Source of the DNA: a virus
DNA length: 33,603 bases
Direction: 5' to 3' (one strand)
IMG/VR virus record: IMGVR_UViG_3300031140_000020
Location: 1 to 33,603 of that record
Made by a program: the position numbers and the translations under genes. Below the pieces are notes generated by a model that saw nothing but the letters and a program-made list of their open reading frames with translations, did no database searches and had not been told where the DNA came from. Within the stretch, counting starts at the first letter, position 1. Every line of letters begins with the position of its first letter. Positions 1 to 8,726 of the stretch are shown piece after piece.

Positions 1-1
1 T

Positions 2-283
2 AGTCCTAATAGTTGGATTCAGACTTCTTATAACACGCAGGGTGGTAAACATTACGACCAAGATGGGGCGGAAGATTCGGGTGTGGCACTAAGATACAAT
101 TATGCTGGATCAGGATATACATATGATGAGGTTAGGGATGCATTTATTTCTCCCAAGCCTTACCCCTCTTGGACTTTAGCAGAAGCTACTTGTCAGTGGG
201 AATCTCCAGTTGCTTATCCAAGCGATGATAAATTTTACACTTGGGATGAAGAGATAACTAACTGGGTTGAAGTAGTACCATAG
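2..283 (+). CDS. Virion fibre-like protein, C-terminal part (5' end outside window)
   Basis: The frame is open from the first bases of the window to the TAG at 281-283, so this is the end of a longer gene; a GTG at 83 is internal and probably not the start. The last 50 residues contain a pattern rich in W, P and Y (PYPSWTL, then CQWESPVAYP, then FYTWDEEITNWVEV). From memory this ending recurs at the C-terminus of tail-fibre or appendage proteins in aquatic phages. It lies directly upstream of the membrane/lysis genes, as such genes often do. Role in adsorption is inferred; the missing N-terminus prevents a firmer call. Confidence 0.6.
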   Translation, partial: SPNSWIQTSYNTQGGKHYDQDGAEDSGVALRYNYAGSGYTYDEVRDAFISPKPYPSWTLAEATCQWESPVAYPSDDKFYTWDEEITNWVEVVP

Positions 284-607
284 ATGGATAAGGTTTTAGA
301 GGGTGCATGGGCGTTATTCGTTGCCATAGGATGGTTCTTTATCAACAGAATTACAGCTAAGGTAGATGCTTTGGAGAAAGACAAGGCTGATAACTCTGCT
401 CTTGGTAGACACTCTGAGTTGATCCATGAAACTGATAGAAGAATAGATGAACTACAGCACACGACTGTGCCTCGTCAAGAATATAAATCTGATATAGGAA
501 TGCTGCACCAGCGTGCAAATGAGCTTGAAAAGTCCAAAGAGGACAAGGTTACAGACATCAGGATAGTAGGTGGGGATGAATCTAATGCTGCTAAAAAGGG
601 AAAGTAA
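284..607 (+). CDS. Membrane-anchored coiled-coil protein, lysis-cassette candidate
   Basis: Starts at the ATG directly after the preceding stop codon. Residues 6-22 form one hydrophobic segment (EGAWALFVAIGWFF). The rest is charged and heptad-like up to about residue 90, followed by a short basic tail. One N-terminal membrane span plus a long helix is the layout of inner-membrane spanins, but also of many small phage membrane proteins. Neighbours are two more small membrane proteins and a nested lipoprotein, so a lysis role (spanin-like or holin accessory) is plausible. No sequence family was recognised with certainty. Confidence 0.55.
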   Translation: MDKVLEGAWALFVAIGWFFINRITAKVDALEKDKADNSALGRHSELIHETDRRIDELQHTTVPRQEYKSDIGMLHQRANELEKSKEDKVTDIRIVGGDESNAAKKGK

Positions 608-829
608 TTGGATAAAATTAATGAGGTAGTTGTAGCTGTAAGCGGCGCTGGGCTTGGACTCGGCTTATGGATATGTAAAAGGTTATTCAAATCAATTGAT
701 ATAGCGCATGAACGCATAGACAAGCTGGAATCTAAGCAAGTAGATCGTATATATTTAGAGACACAATTAGCACCGATTAGACAAGATTTAAACATAATTT
801 TGAAGCACTTATTAGAGAATAAAAAATAA
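608..829 (+). CDS. Small membrane protein, single span plus helix
   Basis: No in-frame ATG exists near the 5' end; the TTG at 608 follows the upstream stop directly and has a purine-rich AAAAAGGGAAAG in front of it, so TTG is chosen. Residues 6-24 are hydrophobic and glycine-rich (VVVAVSGAGLGLGLWI), then a charged helix follows (HERIDKLESKQVDR). Its layout mirrors the gene before it, so the two might work as a pair or derive from a duplication, though residue identity is low by eye. Function unknown; membrane/lysis context only. Confidence 0.5.
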   Translation: MDKINEVVVAVSGAGLGLGLWICKRLFKSIDIAHERIDKLESKQVDRIYLETQLAPIRQDLNIILKHLLENKK

Positions 830-841
830 GGAGTATGAGTA

Positions 842-1120
842 ATGGAAATGATGATGAGCCAGAGCTGGTTCCAAATTGCAGGAGAGATTGTTTTGATGTT
901 CACGGCTCTAACAGGAGCCATGCCAGATAGATTTGTTGCAAAAATACCTGTATTGGGTAAGCTATGGCCTATATTTAATTGGCTTGCTGGCAATGTCTTT
1001 AATAACGTCAACCACCCAAAAGGGATGGCTGCACTTAAAGAAGTCAAAGATGAAATTGATAAAGCTAAATCTGAAGTTAGTGATCGTGTTAAGCTGCCTG
1101 ATGTCCTTGATGGGGTGTAG
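842..1120 (+). CDS. Small membrane protein, holin candidate
   Basis: GGAG in TAAGGAGTATGAG lies a normal distance from the ATG at 842. The N-terminal half is hydrophobic (about residues 8-26 and 34-52), compatible with one or two membrane spans. The C-terminal 35 residues are a charged helix (EVKDEIDKAKSEV). Size, hydrophobic core and charged tail fit small holins. The out-of-frame lipoprotein gene starts within its 3' part, an arrangement known for spanin pairs, so it could instead be the inner-membrane partner of that lipoprotein. Confidence 0.5.
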   Translation: MEMMMSQSWFQIAGEIVLMFTALTGAMPDRFVAKIPVLGKLWPIFNWLAGNVFNNVNHPKGMAALKEVKDEIDKAKSEVSDRVKLPDVLDGV

Positions 1121-1337
1121 TGCGCTTACACAAATGGCTGCGCCTGTAGCAAACTTTGGGATAGGCTTATACAATGCTGATTCATACTACTCGAAAGAGT
1201 GTTTATGGTATGAAGAGATAAAGTTTAGTGCTGAGACTAAAGAGTGGTTGAGGAGTATTAACCCTCCTGAGCAGGTCATTAAGGATATAGCTCAAGTAGC
1301 TAAAAATAATGACCTCTTTAAAAAGGTATGCAAATAA
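1050..1337 (+). CDS. Nested lipoprotein, outer-membrane spanin (Rz1-like) candidate
   Basis: The frame is open further upstream, but the ATG at 1050 gives a classical lipoprotein signal: basic start MKLIKLNLK, hydrophobic core, and lipobox LMGC with Cys23 as the lipidation site. The first 71 nt overlap the preceding membrane-protein gene in another frame. The mature part (about 72 aa) has KECLWYEEIKFS, an acid-rich helix and a C-terminal VCK; two cysteines remain. Short proteins with a WYxxI...ETxxWL pattern and a C-terminal Cys are frequent next to phage lysis genes. The nested arrangement resembles Rz/Rz1, but mature-domain homology to Rz1 is not claimed. Confidence 0.55.
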   Translation: MKLIKLNLKLVIVLSCLMSLMGCSALTQMAAPVANFGIGLYNADSYYSKECLWYEEIKFSAETKEWLRSINPPEQVIKDIAQVAKNNDLFKKVCK

Positions 1338-1372
1338 TTGTATTAGTAGAATAATTTAACAGGAGAATTAGT

Positions 1373-1756
1373 ATGTCTTTTATAGGCCCATTTCAATCAG
1401 GCACTGACACTTTAGGAACAGTGGATCAGGCCAAGACCACAATTAAGGTCATCCATACAGAAAATTACAAGCGTTTAATGGTTCGATTCACCGCATCCGT
1501 ACAAGCTATAGATGTATTTGAGATCTCAGCAAGATGTACCGCTGGTGGAACAAATTGTGTTATTGCTGGGCCTACTGCGTCTGGTGGCTTCACTACTCCT
1601 ATTAGGCCTTTATTGGGTGCAAGTGGAGATTTGACGGTTCTATCAGGTGCTACTGGATGGTTCTATATGGATGTAGAAGGCATCTTTGAAGTAGCTGTAG
1701 CCATTGCATTTGCAGGAGATAATGGCACTTATGTTATTGAGTGGAGTGTGCAGTAA
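1373..1756 (+). CDS. Small beta-rich virion protein
   Basis: ATG at 1373 follows a good AGGAGAATT ribosome site. The 127-aa product has no membrane segment or signal. It alternates T/V/I-rich strands with G/A/T turns (TTIKVIHTENYKRLMVRF, VDVEGIFEVAVAIAF), typical of a beta-sandwich. Placed just before a large structural protein, it may be a head-tail or decoration component. Family not recognised. Confidence 0.5.
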   Translation: MSFIGPFQSGTDTLGTVDQAKTTIKVIHTENYKRLMVRFTASVQAIDVFEISARCTAGGTNCVIAGPTASGGFTTPIRPLLGASGDLTVLSGATGWFYMDVEGIFEVAVAIAFAGDNGTYVIEWSVQ

Positions 1757-1792
1757 CGATAACATTAACCCATCAATAGGAATAGGTATTGA

Positions 1793-3361
1793 ATGCCAGC
1801 TATAGCAAATTTAGGTGAACATGGGATAATTAAGGATATATTGCCTTATAATTTACCCCCAAATGCGTTTTCTGGAGGTAAGAATGTACGGCCTTACGAG
1901 AATGCAATAGAGAAGTTTGGTGGGGAACTAGACGCATTTGGAGATGGTTCAATTCCTAATGTAGAAGTAGCTCCTTATTGGCTAACATCGCTTATACAGG
2001 GTGATGAGGCCTTTGTGGTCTATGCTGGTGAGAAGCATATATACGGCACTGAAGGTACTACTCAGTATCCTCTCACAAGAGCCTCAGGTACGTATTCTAT
2101 GGCAGAATTGGACGGCTGGACGGGTGGTGTGATGGGTGGAGTTGTCTTCCTTAACAACGGTGTGGATGCCCCACAGCAATGGGTATCCCCGGCTAATCTA
2201 TCTACCAAAATGACTGATCTAAGTAATTGGCCTGCTTCTGCAACGTGTAAGTCCTTGCGGTCATTTAAGCAATTTATGATTGCTATGAACTACACTAATG
2301 GAGCTGGCACTAACTTTCCTCGCTTACTCAAGTGGTCAAATTCCTCCTCATTTAACTCTGTGCCTAGCACATGGGATGAAACGGATGCTACACAGGATGC
2401 CGGAGAATATGAATTAGCAGATACACCGGGTGACGTTATAGATGGGTCTGAGTTACGTGACGCATTTATGATCTACAAAGAAGATTCTATTTGGGGCATG
2501 CAGTTTATTGGCCCTCCTTTCGTATTTCGTTTTTATAAGATTTCAGAGACTACAGGAGCGATTAATAGACGCTGTATGGCTGAATTTGCGAATGGGCATT
2601 TCGTCTTTGGGGTTAATGATTGTTACGTTAATGACGGGCAAAACTTAACCTCAGTATTGGATCAGAAGAATAGAAGGGAGGTGTTCGATCAATTAGGTGG
2701 AGGTAATTTCTCCAAGTGTTTCGTAACTCCCAATTTTATCCGTTCAGAGATGTGGGCTTGTTACCCAGCAGATGGTTCAACTTGGGCTAATAGGGCTATG
2801 GTATGGAATTGGCGTACTAACGGTATTGGTTTTAGAGATCTTCCAGAAGTCTCATATATACATCAGGGAGTTGCCCCAACTATTATGGTTGGTGGCGGCT
2901 CACCTACTTGGGCTGGTGGAGGTACATGGGCAGAGGAATCTGGATCTTGGGCAAGTACCAATATGTACGATCCTACACGTGTTTATCCGCTAATGGCTTC
3001 TGCTGAAAACAAGAAGATTTTTGTAGCAGATGCGTCTAATATGTTTAATGGCGAGCCTTTTACGGCTATGATTGAGCGTACGGGACTGGATTTTGGTGAT
3101 TCTAGCGTTGTTAAGTTCTGTTCTAGCGTTGATATTAAGATGAAAACCACTGGATCAGTGGATATATATGTAGGATGGCAAATGTCAACAGAAGATCCTG
3201 TCACTTGGGAAGGCCCATTTCCGTTTGATTCTACTACTGATTACAAGATTAACTGTCGTGTTTCAGGACGGCTATTGGCTTTTAAGGTAGAATCAAAGGC
3301 AGATGTTAGTTGGAGTTTGACCAGTTATGACTTGAAGCTAAAACCTGCTGGGCGCAATTAA
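1793..3361 (+). CDS. Large virion structural protein, probable tail component
   Basis: 522 aa starting MPAIANLGEHGIIKD. The opening (ANLG-x3-GIIKD-x5-LPPNAFSGGKNVR) is, from memory, the signature of a structural protein found in many environmental podoviruses, usually annotated as virion structural or tail protein. The body is rich in W, G, S and T with repeated hydrophobic/turn units, suggesting a beta-propeller or other all-beta fold; no enzyme motif is visible. The start has AGGAATAGGT upstream. Neighbours before and after look structural. A tail-nozzle or hub role is possible but inferred. Confidence 0.65.
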   Translation: MPAIANLGEHGIIKDILPYNLPPNAFSGGKNVRPYENAIEKFGGELDAFGDGSIPNVEVAPYWLTSLIQGDEAFVVYAGEKHIYGTEGTTQYPLTRASGTYSMAELDGWTGGVMGGVVFLNNGVDAPQQWVSPANLSTKMTDLSNWPASATCKSLRSFKQFMIAMNYTNGAGTNFPRLLKWSNSSSFNSVPSTWDETDATQDAGEYELADTPGDVIDGSELRDAFMIYKEDSIWGMQFIGPPFVFRFYKISETTGAINRRCMAEFANGHFVFGVNDCYVNDGQNLTSVLDQKNRREVFDQLGGGNFSKCFVTPNFIRSEMWACYPADGSTWANRAMVWNWRTNGIGFRDLPEVSYIHQGVAPTIMVGGGSPTWAGGGTWAEESGSWASTNMYDPTRVYPLMASAENKKIFVADASNMFNGEPFTAMIERTGLDFGDSSVVKFCSSVDIKMKTTGSVDIYVGWQMSTEDPVTWEGPFPFDSTTDYKINCRVSGRLLAFKVESKADVSWSLTSYDLKLKPAGRN

Positions 3362-3796
3362 ATGGCTGTTGATTATACAAAGTACAGGACGCTTAATTAC
3401 TTCCAATTTGAACCACCAGAAGAATACCGTAGGGAGTACTTTGCAGATGAATTTAACAAAATTAGTCATGTGCTTGACCAACACGCACAGGAATTTTACC
3501 CGGCTAAGGGTGCTACTACAATCACAGCTACTTACTCCGCCACTGTCTTGGATGACGTTTTATTATGCACCGGCACTTTTACCGTAACCTTATATAATGC
3601 AATTGGGAAAGTAGACAATTTGGGCATTAAACAGAATGCAGGTAGAAGGATAACGATTAAGAATATTGGAGCTGGAACTATTACTATTGACGGAGCTGGA
3701 GCGCAAACTATTGACGGAGCTGCCACGAAAGCTATCGCAGTTCAATATGACTTACTGACATTGTGTTCTGATGGTGCTAATTGGTGGATAATATAA
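3362..3796 (+). CDS. Virion protein with beta-strand repeat C-terminus
   Basis: Begins at the ATG immediately after the preceding stop, so probably translationally coupled. Residues 1-45 are charged and helical (YRREYFADEFNKISHVLDQH). From residue 50 on it is T/I/G-rich with regular short strands (RRITIKNIGAGTITIDGAG) and ends in SDGANWWII, an ending common in small phage beta-helix or fibre-tip-like proteins. A similar SDGSSWFV ending occurs in the protein at 32338-32784. Structural role inferred. Confidence 0.55.
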   Translation: MAVDYTKYRTLNYFQFEPPEEYRREYFADEFNKISHVLDQHAQEFYPAKGATTITATYSATVLDDVLLCTGTFTVTLYNAIGKVDNLGIKQNAGRRITIKNIGAGTITIDGAGAQTIDGAATKAIAVQYDLLTLCSDGANWWII

Positions 3797-3797
3797 G

Positions 3798-4226
3798 ATG
3801 ATAGCAGGAGACATACAATTAGTAGGAGTACCGTCTAGTGCGGTAGCCGATTTATGGGAAGAGGTTAAGCCTATGCTAGAGAAGGGTATCTCTCATGGTG
3901 ATGGTGAATTAGATATTAATGACATACTGAAATTCTTACTTGACCGGGCTATGCAGCTTTGGGTCTTGTATGACTATAGTGGTGAGACAGTCATTATGGC
4001 AGCAGTGACAGAGATTGTTAATTACCCTAAGTATAAGGTTTGCCGAGCAGTTATTTTAGGTGGTGATAGTTTAGACCAGTGGGTTAAGTATATACAAGGA
4101 GTCGAAGCTTGGGCTGTGGAGATGGGTTGCACGAAGGTCGAAGCTTATGGTCGTAGAGGATTAGCTAAAAAAATGGAAAGCATTGGATACAGTAATAGAT
4201 ACGTTCTAATAAGGAAAGACTTATGA
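3798..4226 (+). CDS. GNAT-like small phage protein
   Basis: 142 aa. The central part (YSGETVIMAAVTEIVNYP, then CRAVILGG) is followed by a helix with GVEAWAVEMGC and EAYGRRGLAKKMESIGY. This order of strands and helices with an RxGL-type end is typical of GNAT-fold proteins found among phage structural genes, which often lack acetyltransferase activity. No clear acetyl-CoA Q/RxxGxG/A loop is visible, so activity is doubtful. Its stop overlaps the next start as ATGA, suggesting coupling. Confidence 0.55.
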   Translation: MIAGDIQLVGVPSSAVADLWEEVKPMLEKGISHGDGELDINDILKFLLDRAMQLWVLYDYSGETVIMAAVTEIVNYPKYKVCRAVILGGDSLDQWVKYIQGVEAWAVEMGCTKVEAYGRRGLAKKMESIGYSNRYVLIRKDL

Positions 4227-4897
4227 GCTTTGAGAAATATTTACGTGGTTTAGGTGGAGAGAAAATTGCTACTTATGCAAAAGTTCCACAATACGGAGTC
4301 GGTGAGGGGCCTTTTGCTACTACTAGCTATGGAGAGGCTACACGCCCTGAGGTAGAATTTGGTGCGTCAGTAGGTGCGCCGTCAACAGCTCCGAGTCAAT
4401 ATGGACGTTATCAAGCGTTTGGTGGATATAGAGATTCAGATGGTAACTTCTTGGGATATGGTAGCGATCCAAATAGTCTATACGCTAACAGCCCAGACCT
4501 ACAGAGGCAGTATCAAGAGTACGTAGAGAAGAGTCCACAACGTGCCGCAGATGATTTAAGAAATGCGAAATTACAAGAAGAATACAGAATATTACAGCAA
4601 CAGGCTCTGGAACAACAGAGAACACAAAGCTTGCCAACCTTAGCCAACTTTAATCCCGCGCCTCAGCAATTTAGTGGCGGTTTAATGGGACAACAACCAC
4701 AGCAACAGCAACCTATGCAACAACAGCAGCAGATGCCACAACCTATGCAGCAGCAACCTATGCAGCAGCAGGGAGGCTTGATTAACTATACTCATAGAGG
4801 TGGCATGGGTGGTATGGGAGGTACGGCTGGTATGGCTGGTGGACTTCATAGAGGTGGACTTATAGCTCCATCAGGTTCAAACGGAGGAGGACAATGA
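4223..4897 (+). CDS. Gln/Gly-rich low-complexity virion protein
   Basis: 224 aa. Residues 1-120 are ordinary sequence with Y and G (GGYRDSDGNFLGYGSDPN). Residues 145-185 are almost only Q, P and M (CAG/CAA-type codon runs at about 4690-4770), and the C-terminus is G/M/H-rich (HRGGMGGMGGTAGM). No catalytic motif. It overlaps both neighbours by ATGA, so it belongs to a tightly coupled run of genes for internal or ejected virion proteins. Family not recognised. Confidence 0.55.
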   Translation: MSFEKYLRGLGGEKIATYAKVPQYGVGEGPFATTSYGEATRPEVEFGASVGAPSTAPSQYGRYQAFGGYRDSDGNFLGYGSDPNSLYANSPDLQRQYQEYVEKSPQRAADDLRNAKLQEEYRILQQQALEQQRTQSLPTLANFNPAPQQFSGGLMGQQPQQQQPMQQQQQMPQPMQQQPMQQQGGLINYTHRGGMGGMGGTAGMAGGLHRGGLIAPSGSNGGGQ

Positions 4898-6042
4898 AAT
4901 TAGAATGTATATGGGAGCTAGAGGAACAAGAGTTCACTGCTAAATTATTTAAAAATGCTGTGTTTAAAGGTGGCGGAGGCGGAGGAGGCCAAAATACCAG
5001 TACCGTAGAGAAGGCCGATCCTTGGGCAGGTCAACAGCCTTTCCTTAAGGATGTATTTCAAGAAGCTCAGGATAGGTATGAATCAGGGGATCCAAACTTC
5101 TTTCCCGGCTCTACAATTGAACAGTTCAATCCAAACGAAATTGGTTATCAGCAGAATGTTTTAGATCAATTTGCGAGTGGTAGAGGACAAGGATTACAGC
5201 AAGGCGCAGAAGGTGCTGTTAACAACTTATTTAGCAGTAATGATATATTTAACGCGACTGGTGGCTTAGCTCCTTACGGACAAGAGTCTTTAGTTGCTGC
5301 GAGTAATTTAACAGATTCGCAGGTAGGTGATACTACAGGCGCAAGTCCTCTAATGCAACAGATGCTTAGTGGGTCGGTACAACAAAATCCATTTATTGAG
5401 CAAGCTAATAATGCAATGGCTGCCGATGCGGTATCTAATTTTCAACAGCAGGTAATGCCAGCTTTGAGAGCTAGTCAGATAGCTTACCAACCGGGTGGTT
5501 CTTCAAGAGGTGATATTGCTTCTGGAATTGCAGCGGGTAATGTAGGCAGAAGCATAACGGATTTTGCCAATACCAACCGAATGAACGCATTTAATTCTGC
5601 ACAGCAACAGCAGATGCAAGCAGCACAATTGCTAGAAGGTGGAAGAGGCCAGAGAGCTAATGAAGCATTGCAACAGGGTAGTACAGCTTTTGGACTTGGT
5701 TTAGGTGGACAACAGCAGTTTGCTGGACAACAGAATCAAGCATTAGGAGCGTATGGCACTGTGTCTCAGACACCGTATGATCTAGCTGGTAATATTAATG
5801 ACGTTGGAATGACTCAACGTGAGCTTGGACAACAAAATCTTGATGAAGATGTTAACCGCTTTCAGTTTGATCAGAATATTCAGGATCAGAAGCTTTCTAA
5901 CTATGCTAACCTTATTCAAGGTACTTATGGTGGTACTACAACAAGTACCGCAGAACGTGGAGGACTCGGATTGGCTGGTAGCTTAGGCCAATTAGGTGGT
6001 TCTGTAGCGGCCCTTGGCGGCCTATTTGGAGGTAAAACCTGA
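4894..6042 (+). CDS. Internal virion / ejection-type protein
   Basis: 382 aa. After a short N-terminus comes a seven-glycine run, then a segment DPWAGQQPFLKDVFQEAQ and FFPGSTIEQFNPNE. From memory this WxxQxPFLxxxFxxAxxxY ... FPGxTxxxFxP block marks a family widespread in podovirus structural clusters just before the large internal proteins. The rest is helical and Q/A/N-rich. It is probably packaged in the head and ejected or part of the tail tunnel; this is inference from position. ATGA overlap with the upstream gene and TGATG overlap with the next. Confidence 0.6.
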   Translation: MKLECIWELEEQEFTAKLFKNAVFKGGGGGGGQNTSTVEKADPWAGQQPFLKDVFQEAQDRYESGDPNFFPGSTIEQFNPNEIGYQQNVLDQFASGRGQGLQQGAEGAVNNLFSSNDIFNATGGLAPYGQESLVAASNLTDSQVGDTTGASPLMQQMLSGSVQQNPFIEQANNAMAADAVSNFQQQVMPALRASQIAYQPGGSSRGDIASGIAAGNVGRSITDFANTNRMNAFNSAQQQQMQAAQLLEGGRGQRANEALQQGSTAFGLGLGGQQQFAGQQNQALGAYGTVSQTPYDLAGNINDVGMTQRELGQQNLDEDVNRFQFDQNIQDQKLSNYANLIQGTYGGTTTSTAERGGLGLAGSLGQLGGSVAALGGLFGGKT

Positions 6043-7025
6043 TGTATGATCCTTATGGAATGTTTAGACCTCTCCCGAGAATACGCAAGCGCAGAGGACG
6101 AGCGCAGACTTTACGTGGTGGCGGCATAGGTGGGCAAATGGGTGGTATTAATCGGCAAGTAAGCCGTGGTGGTGGTGGACAAATAGCTGGCGCACAACCT
6201 CAAATACAACGTGCTATGGGCGGTGGGATTCCACGTGGTGGTAGTAGAGCTACTACTGGCCCCGGTCAGCCAGAGCCTGAACAGGAAGGTTTATTAGGTG
6301 GTATTAAGGAAGCTAAAAGCGCTTACGATAATACAAAGGATGCTTTTAGTGGGGGCAAAAACTTAGCCGAGAAAGCTCAGGACTTATACAATAATGATTC
6401 TTCTGTGGCTTTACGCAATGTATTTAGTGATAAGTATATCCCCAATAGTGGGGATCTACGTGCTGCAACAGAAGCTCCATCGAGAGGATTATCTGGTCTG
6501 ACAGAAGCTCCTGCGACAGTCCCATCAGCCTTGCCGACTAACCCTAATCTACAAGGATTAATTAACTCTCCGAGCGCACAAGCTGCCGGAGCTGTTAGTA
6601 ATGTATCAAGTGGTGTTAATGCTGCTGGTAGCGCGGGTAATGCTGTAATACAGGGTGCGCCACAATTTGCGAATGGCACACAATTAGCTAGTTCTTCTGG
6701 TACGGCTGCTGCTGGAGCTGGTGGTCAGTCTGCTGCTCAGGCTGTAAATGCAGGAGGTAGTACTGCGTCATCGGCTGGATCAGCAACAGGTGCTAGTGCG
6801 GGTGCTAGTGCGGGTAGTAAAGCATTAGGGGCTGCTGGTGGAGCTTTAGGAGTAGGACTCAGCGCTTATGATATATCACAGAATGGAGCAAATTTTGGCA
6901 ATGTAGCTGGGTTGGCTGGCTCCGCAATTTTAGCCGGTACTACGGCATTTGGCCTTGCTAATGCGTGGAATCCTGTTGGCTGGGCATTGCTAGCTGGATC
7001 TGCTGCATATTCAATATTTGGTTAA
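6042..7025 (+). CDS. Ala/Gly/Ser-rich internal virion protein
   Basis: 327 aa. The N-terminus is strongly basic (RPLPRIRKRRGRAQTLRGGG), the middle is disordered A/G/S-rich, and residues 255-327 are hydrophobic with glycine (VAGLAGSAILAGTTAFGLA, VGWALLAGSAAYSIFG), long enough to insert in a membrane. A basic head and membrane-active tail fit a DNA-ejection protein. Start overlaps the previous stop (TGATG). No homologue recognised beyond the type. Confidence 0.55.
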   Translation: MYDPYGMFRPLPRIRKRRGRAQTLRGGGIGGQMGGINRQVSRGGGGQIAGAQPQIQRAMGGGIPRGGSRATTGPGQPEPEQEGLLGGIKEAKSAYDNTKDAFSGGKNLAEKAQDLYNNDSSVALRNVFSDKYIPNSGDLRAATEAPSRGLSGLTEAPATVPSALPTNPNLQGLINSPSAQAAGAVSNVSSGVNAAGSAGNAVIQGAPQFANGTQLASSSGTAAAGAGGQSAAQAVNAGGSTASSAGSATGASAGASAGSKALGAAGGALGVGLSAYDISQNGANFGNVAGLAGSAILAGTTAFGLANAWNPVGWALLAGSAAYSIFG

Positions 7026-7040
7026 TATTAAGGTAAATTT

Positions 7041-8726
7041 ATGAGTATTATGAAGCAGAAGGTTGAAGAGGTGCGGGGTCGTATTGGCAGGAAGGAGATG
7101 ACCCAAGAGGAGGGAATGAACGAGCTACAGGCATTTGCTATGCAACTGAACCCAAAAGCAGCAGAGATGTTTGGGTCAAGTATTATGTCTCAACAGGGAG
7201 CAATGCAAGCTGAAGCTGCACAACAGGTACAGGCTCCTAACCCTGCTCAAGCGGGTGGTAAAAGTTTTGTTGCTAATATGGGCTTTACTCCACCAACGGG
7301 TGGGCAATCATCAGCTAATAATATGTTTGATCAGCTTAACCAAGCTCCAAATGTTTCAAGTCAGCAGTCCTACACCAATACCGGCCCAAGACAAGGCCCA
7401 GAGGCTATGTTTCGGAAGATGGGGCAAGGTGGTGGGCAAGATCAGCCTCCTAGTGGAATGAATGCACAACAGTTTGAGGCCTACCGTATGAAGGTAGAGG
7501 CAGCTAAAGCTCAGCAGAGTGTTATGGGTGGCAATACGCCTATATCACCACAAGGATCAATCCCAGAGGCGCAGTTTGTGAAGCAGCCTTACCAACCTTT
7601 AGGCCCAAATCCGCAAGCACAGAATCAACGAAGGCCGGATGTAAATATTCCTGTAGATAGAGAAATGCTTGTGGATCAGATGGCGGCGCAGCGCAGGATG
7701 GGCAGAGAAGATGCAATGGTCAATAGCACACCTCCACAAGGCCAAGAGCAAGGTCAACAGGAACAGCCGGGTATCTTTAGCCGGATAGGTAGCGGCCTAC
7801 AGAGTGCGGGCCAAGGTATGGGTAATTACGCAGAAAAGTTGTTTAATGATCCTAACCGTATGGCTATGTTACAGGGTGGTTTGTCTATGATGAATCCTAA
7901 CTCTTATTATGACCAGCAAGGCTTTGGTAGTGTGTTTCAGGGATTACAAGCTGGATTAGGTCAGGCACAGAGTGGTATGCAGGGTGTTATGAGTCGTAGA
8001 AAAGCAAAATCAGATAGAGCTTTGGTAGATGCTAAAGCTGGGTTAGCATCTGTAGGTGGTAAAGCCTCGGCTGGTATACAGGGCTACAACCAAGCTAAGA
8101 AAGATGGTTATGAGGGTACATATATGGAATACAAGAAAGAACTTGCAGAGGCTGGAAAGCCTGTCACTAATATTAGTATGGGCAGCAAAGCATTTTCTGA
8201 CTTAAATAAAACATTAGGTAAAAAGTTTGCCGACTCATACGAATCAGCAGAGGGCGATTTGCAGAGCTTAGTTGCCCTACAGGAGGGGCGTAAGATCTTT
8301 GAAAGTGGTATACGAACTGGTCTTGGGGCTGGATCTGTAACCGCTGCGGAGAACTTTTTAGCTTCTAGGTTTGGTATTGGGGAAGGTGATTTGGCAGCTA
8401 GGACAAGTGCCTTTGCTGCTATTATGGGCGTACAGGTTGGACAGGTGATTAAGTTATTTGGTTCTGGCACTGGTCTATCAGATGCTGATAGGGAGTATGC
8501 ACAGAAGATTGCTGGTGGTGAAATTAGTCAGCCTAAAGAGGCCTTAGCAAAATTGCTTGATATCAATGAACGCCTGTTACGTAGAAAACTTGATATACAT
8601 AATGAGAAAGCGGATCGCCTGTTAAATAAAAAAGGCAGCAAGGATATTTATTTTCCGGTTAAAATTGAGAACATACCGGAGTCATTAGATTACGGTAGTG
8701 GAAACGACCCAGCAGGGATACGATAA
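7041..8726 (+). CDS. Large Gln-rich internal virion protein
   Basis: 561 aa starting with a charged helix (KVEEVRGRIGRKEMTQEEG), then a long Q/P/A/G-rich stretch to about residue 250. At about 265-310 there is NDPNRMAMLQGGLSMMNP followed by GFGSVFQGLQAGLGQAQ, a pattern frequent in podovirus internal proteins. The C-terminal 180 residues are an ordinary folded helical domain. ATG with AAGGTAAATTT upstream. Likely an ejected internal core protein, inferred from composition and position between other such genes. Confidence 0.6.
   Translation: MSIMKQKVEEVRGRIGRKEMTQEEGMNELQAFAMQLNPKAAEMFGSSIMSQQGAMQAEAAQQVQAPNPAQAGGKSFVANMGFTPPTGGQSSANNMFDQLNQAPNVSSQQSYTNTGPRQGPEAMFRKMGQGGGQDQPPSGMNAQQFEAYRMKVEAAKAQQSVMGGNTPISPQGSIPEAQFVKQPYQPLGPNPQAQNQRRPDVNIPVDREMLVDQMAAQRRMGREDAMVNSTPPQGQEQGQQEQPGIFSRIGSGLQSAGQGMGNYAEKLFNDPNRMAMLQGGLSMMNPNSYYDQQGFGSVFQGLQAGLGQAQSGMQGVMSRRKAKSDRALVDAKAGLASVGGKASAGIQGYNQAKKDGYEGTYMEYKKELAEAGKPVTNISMGSKAFSDLNKTLGKKFADSYESAEGDLQSLVALQEGRKIFESGIRTGLGAGSVTAAENFLASRFGIGEGDLAARTSAFAAIMGVQVGQVIKLFGSGTGLSDADREYAQKIAGGEISQPKEALAKLLDINERLLRRKLDIHNEKADRLLNKKGSKDIYFPVKIENIPESLDYGSGNDPAGIR

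Noticed and set aside
475-1047. Long minus-strand frame opposite the lysis genes
   Set aside because: It runs antisense to four well-supported genes and has no ribosome site or sensible composition.
1480-1495. GTTCGATTC resembling a tRNA T-loop
   Set aside because: It lies in the coding part of the 127-aa virion gene and no acceptor or anticodon stem fits.
4690-4770. CAA/CAG-rich tract as a microsatellite or CRISPR-like repeat
   Set aside because: Units are irregular and read as Gln/Met/Pro of a low-complexity virion protein; no spacers.
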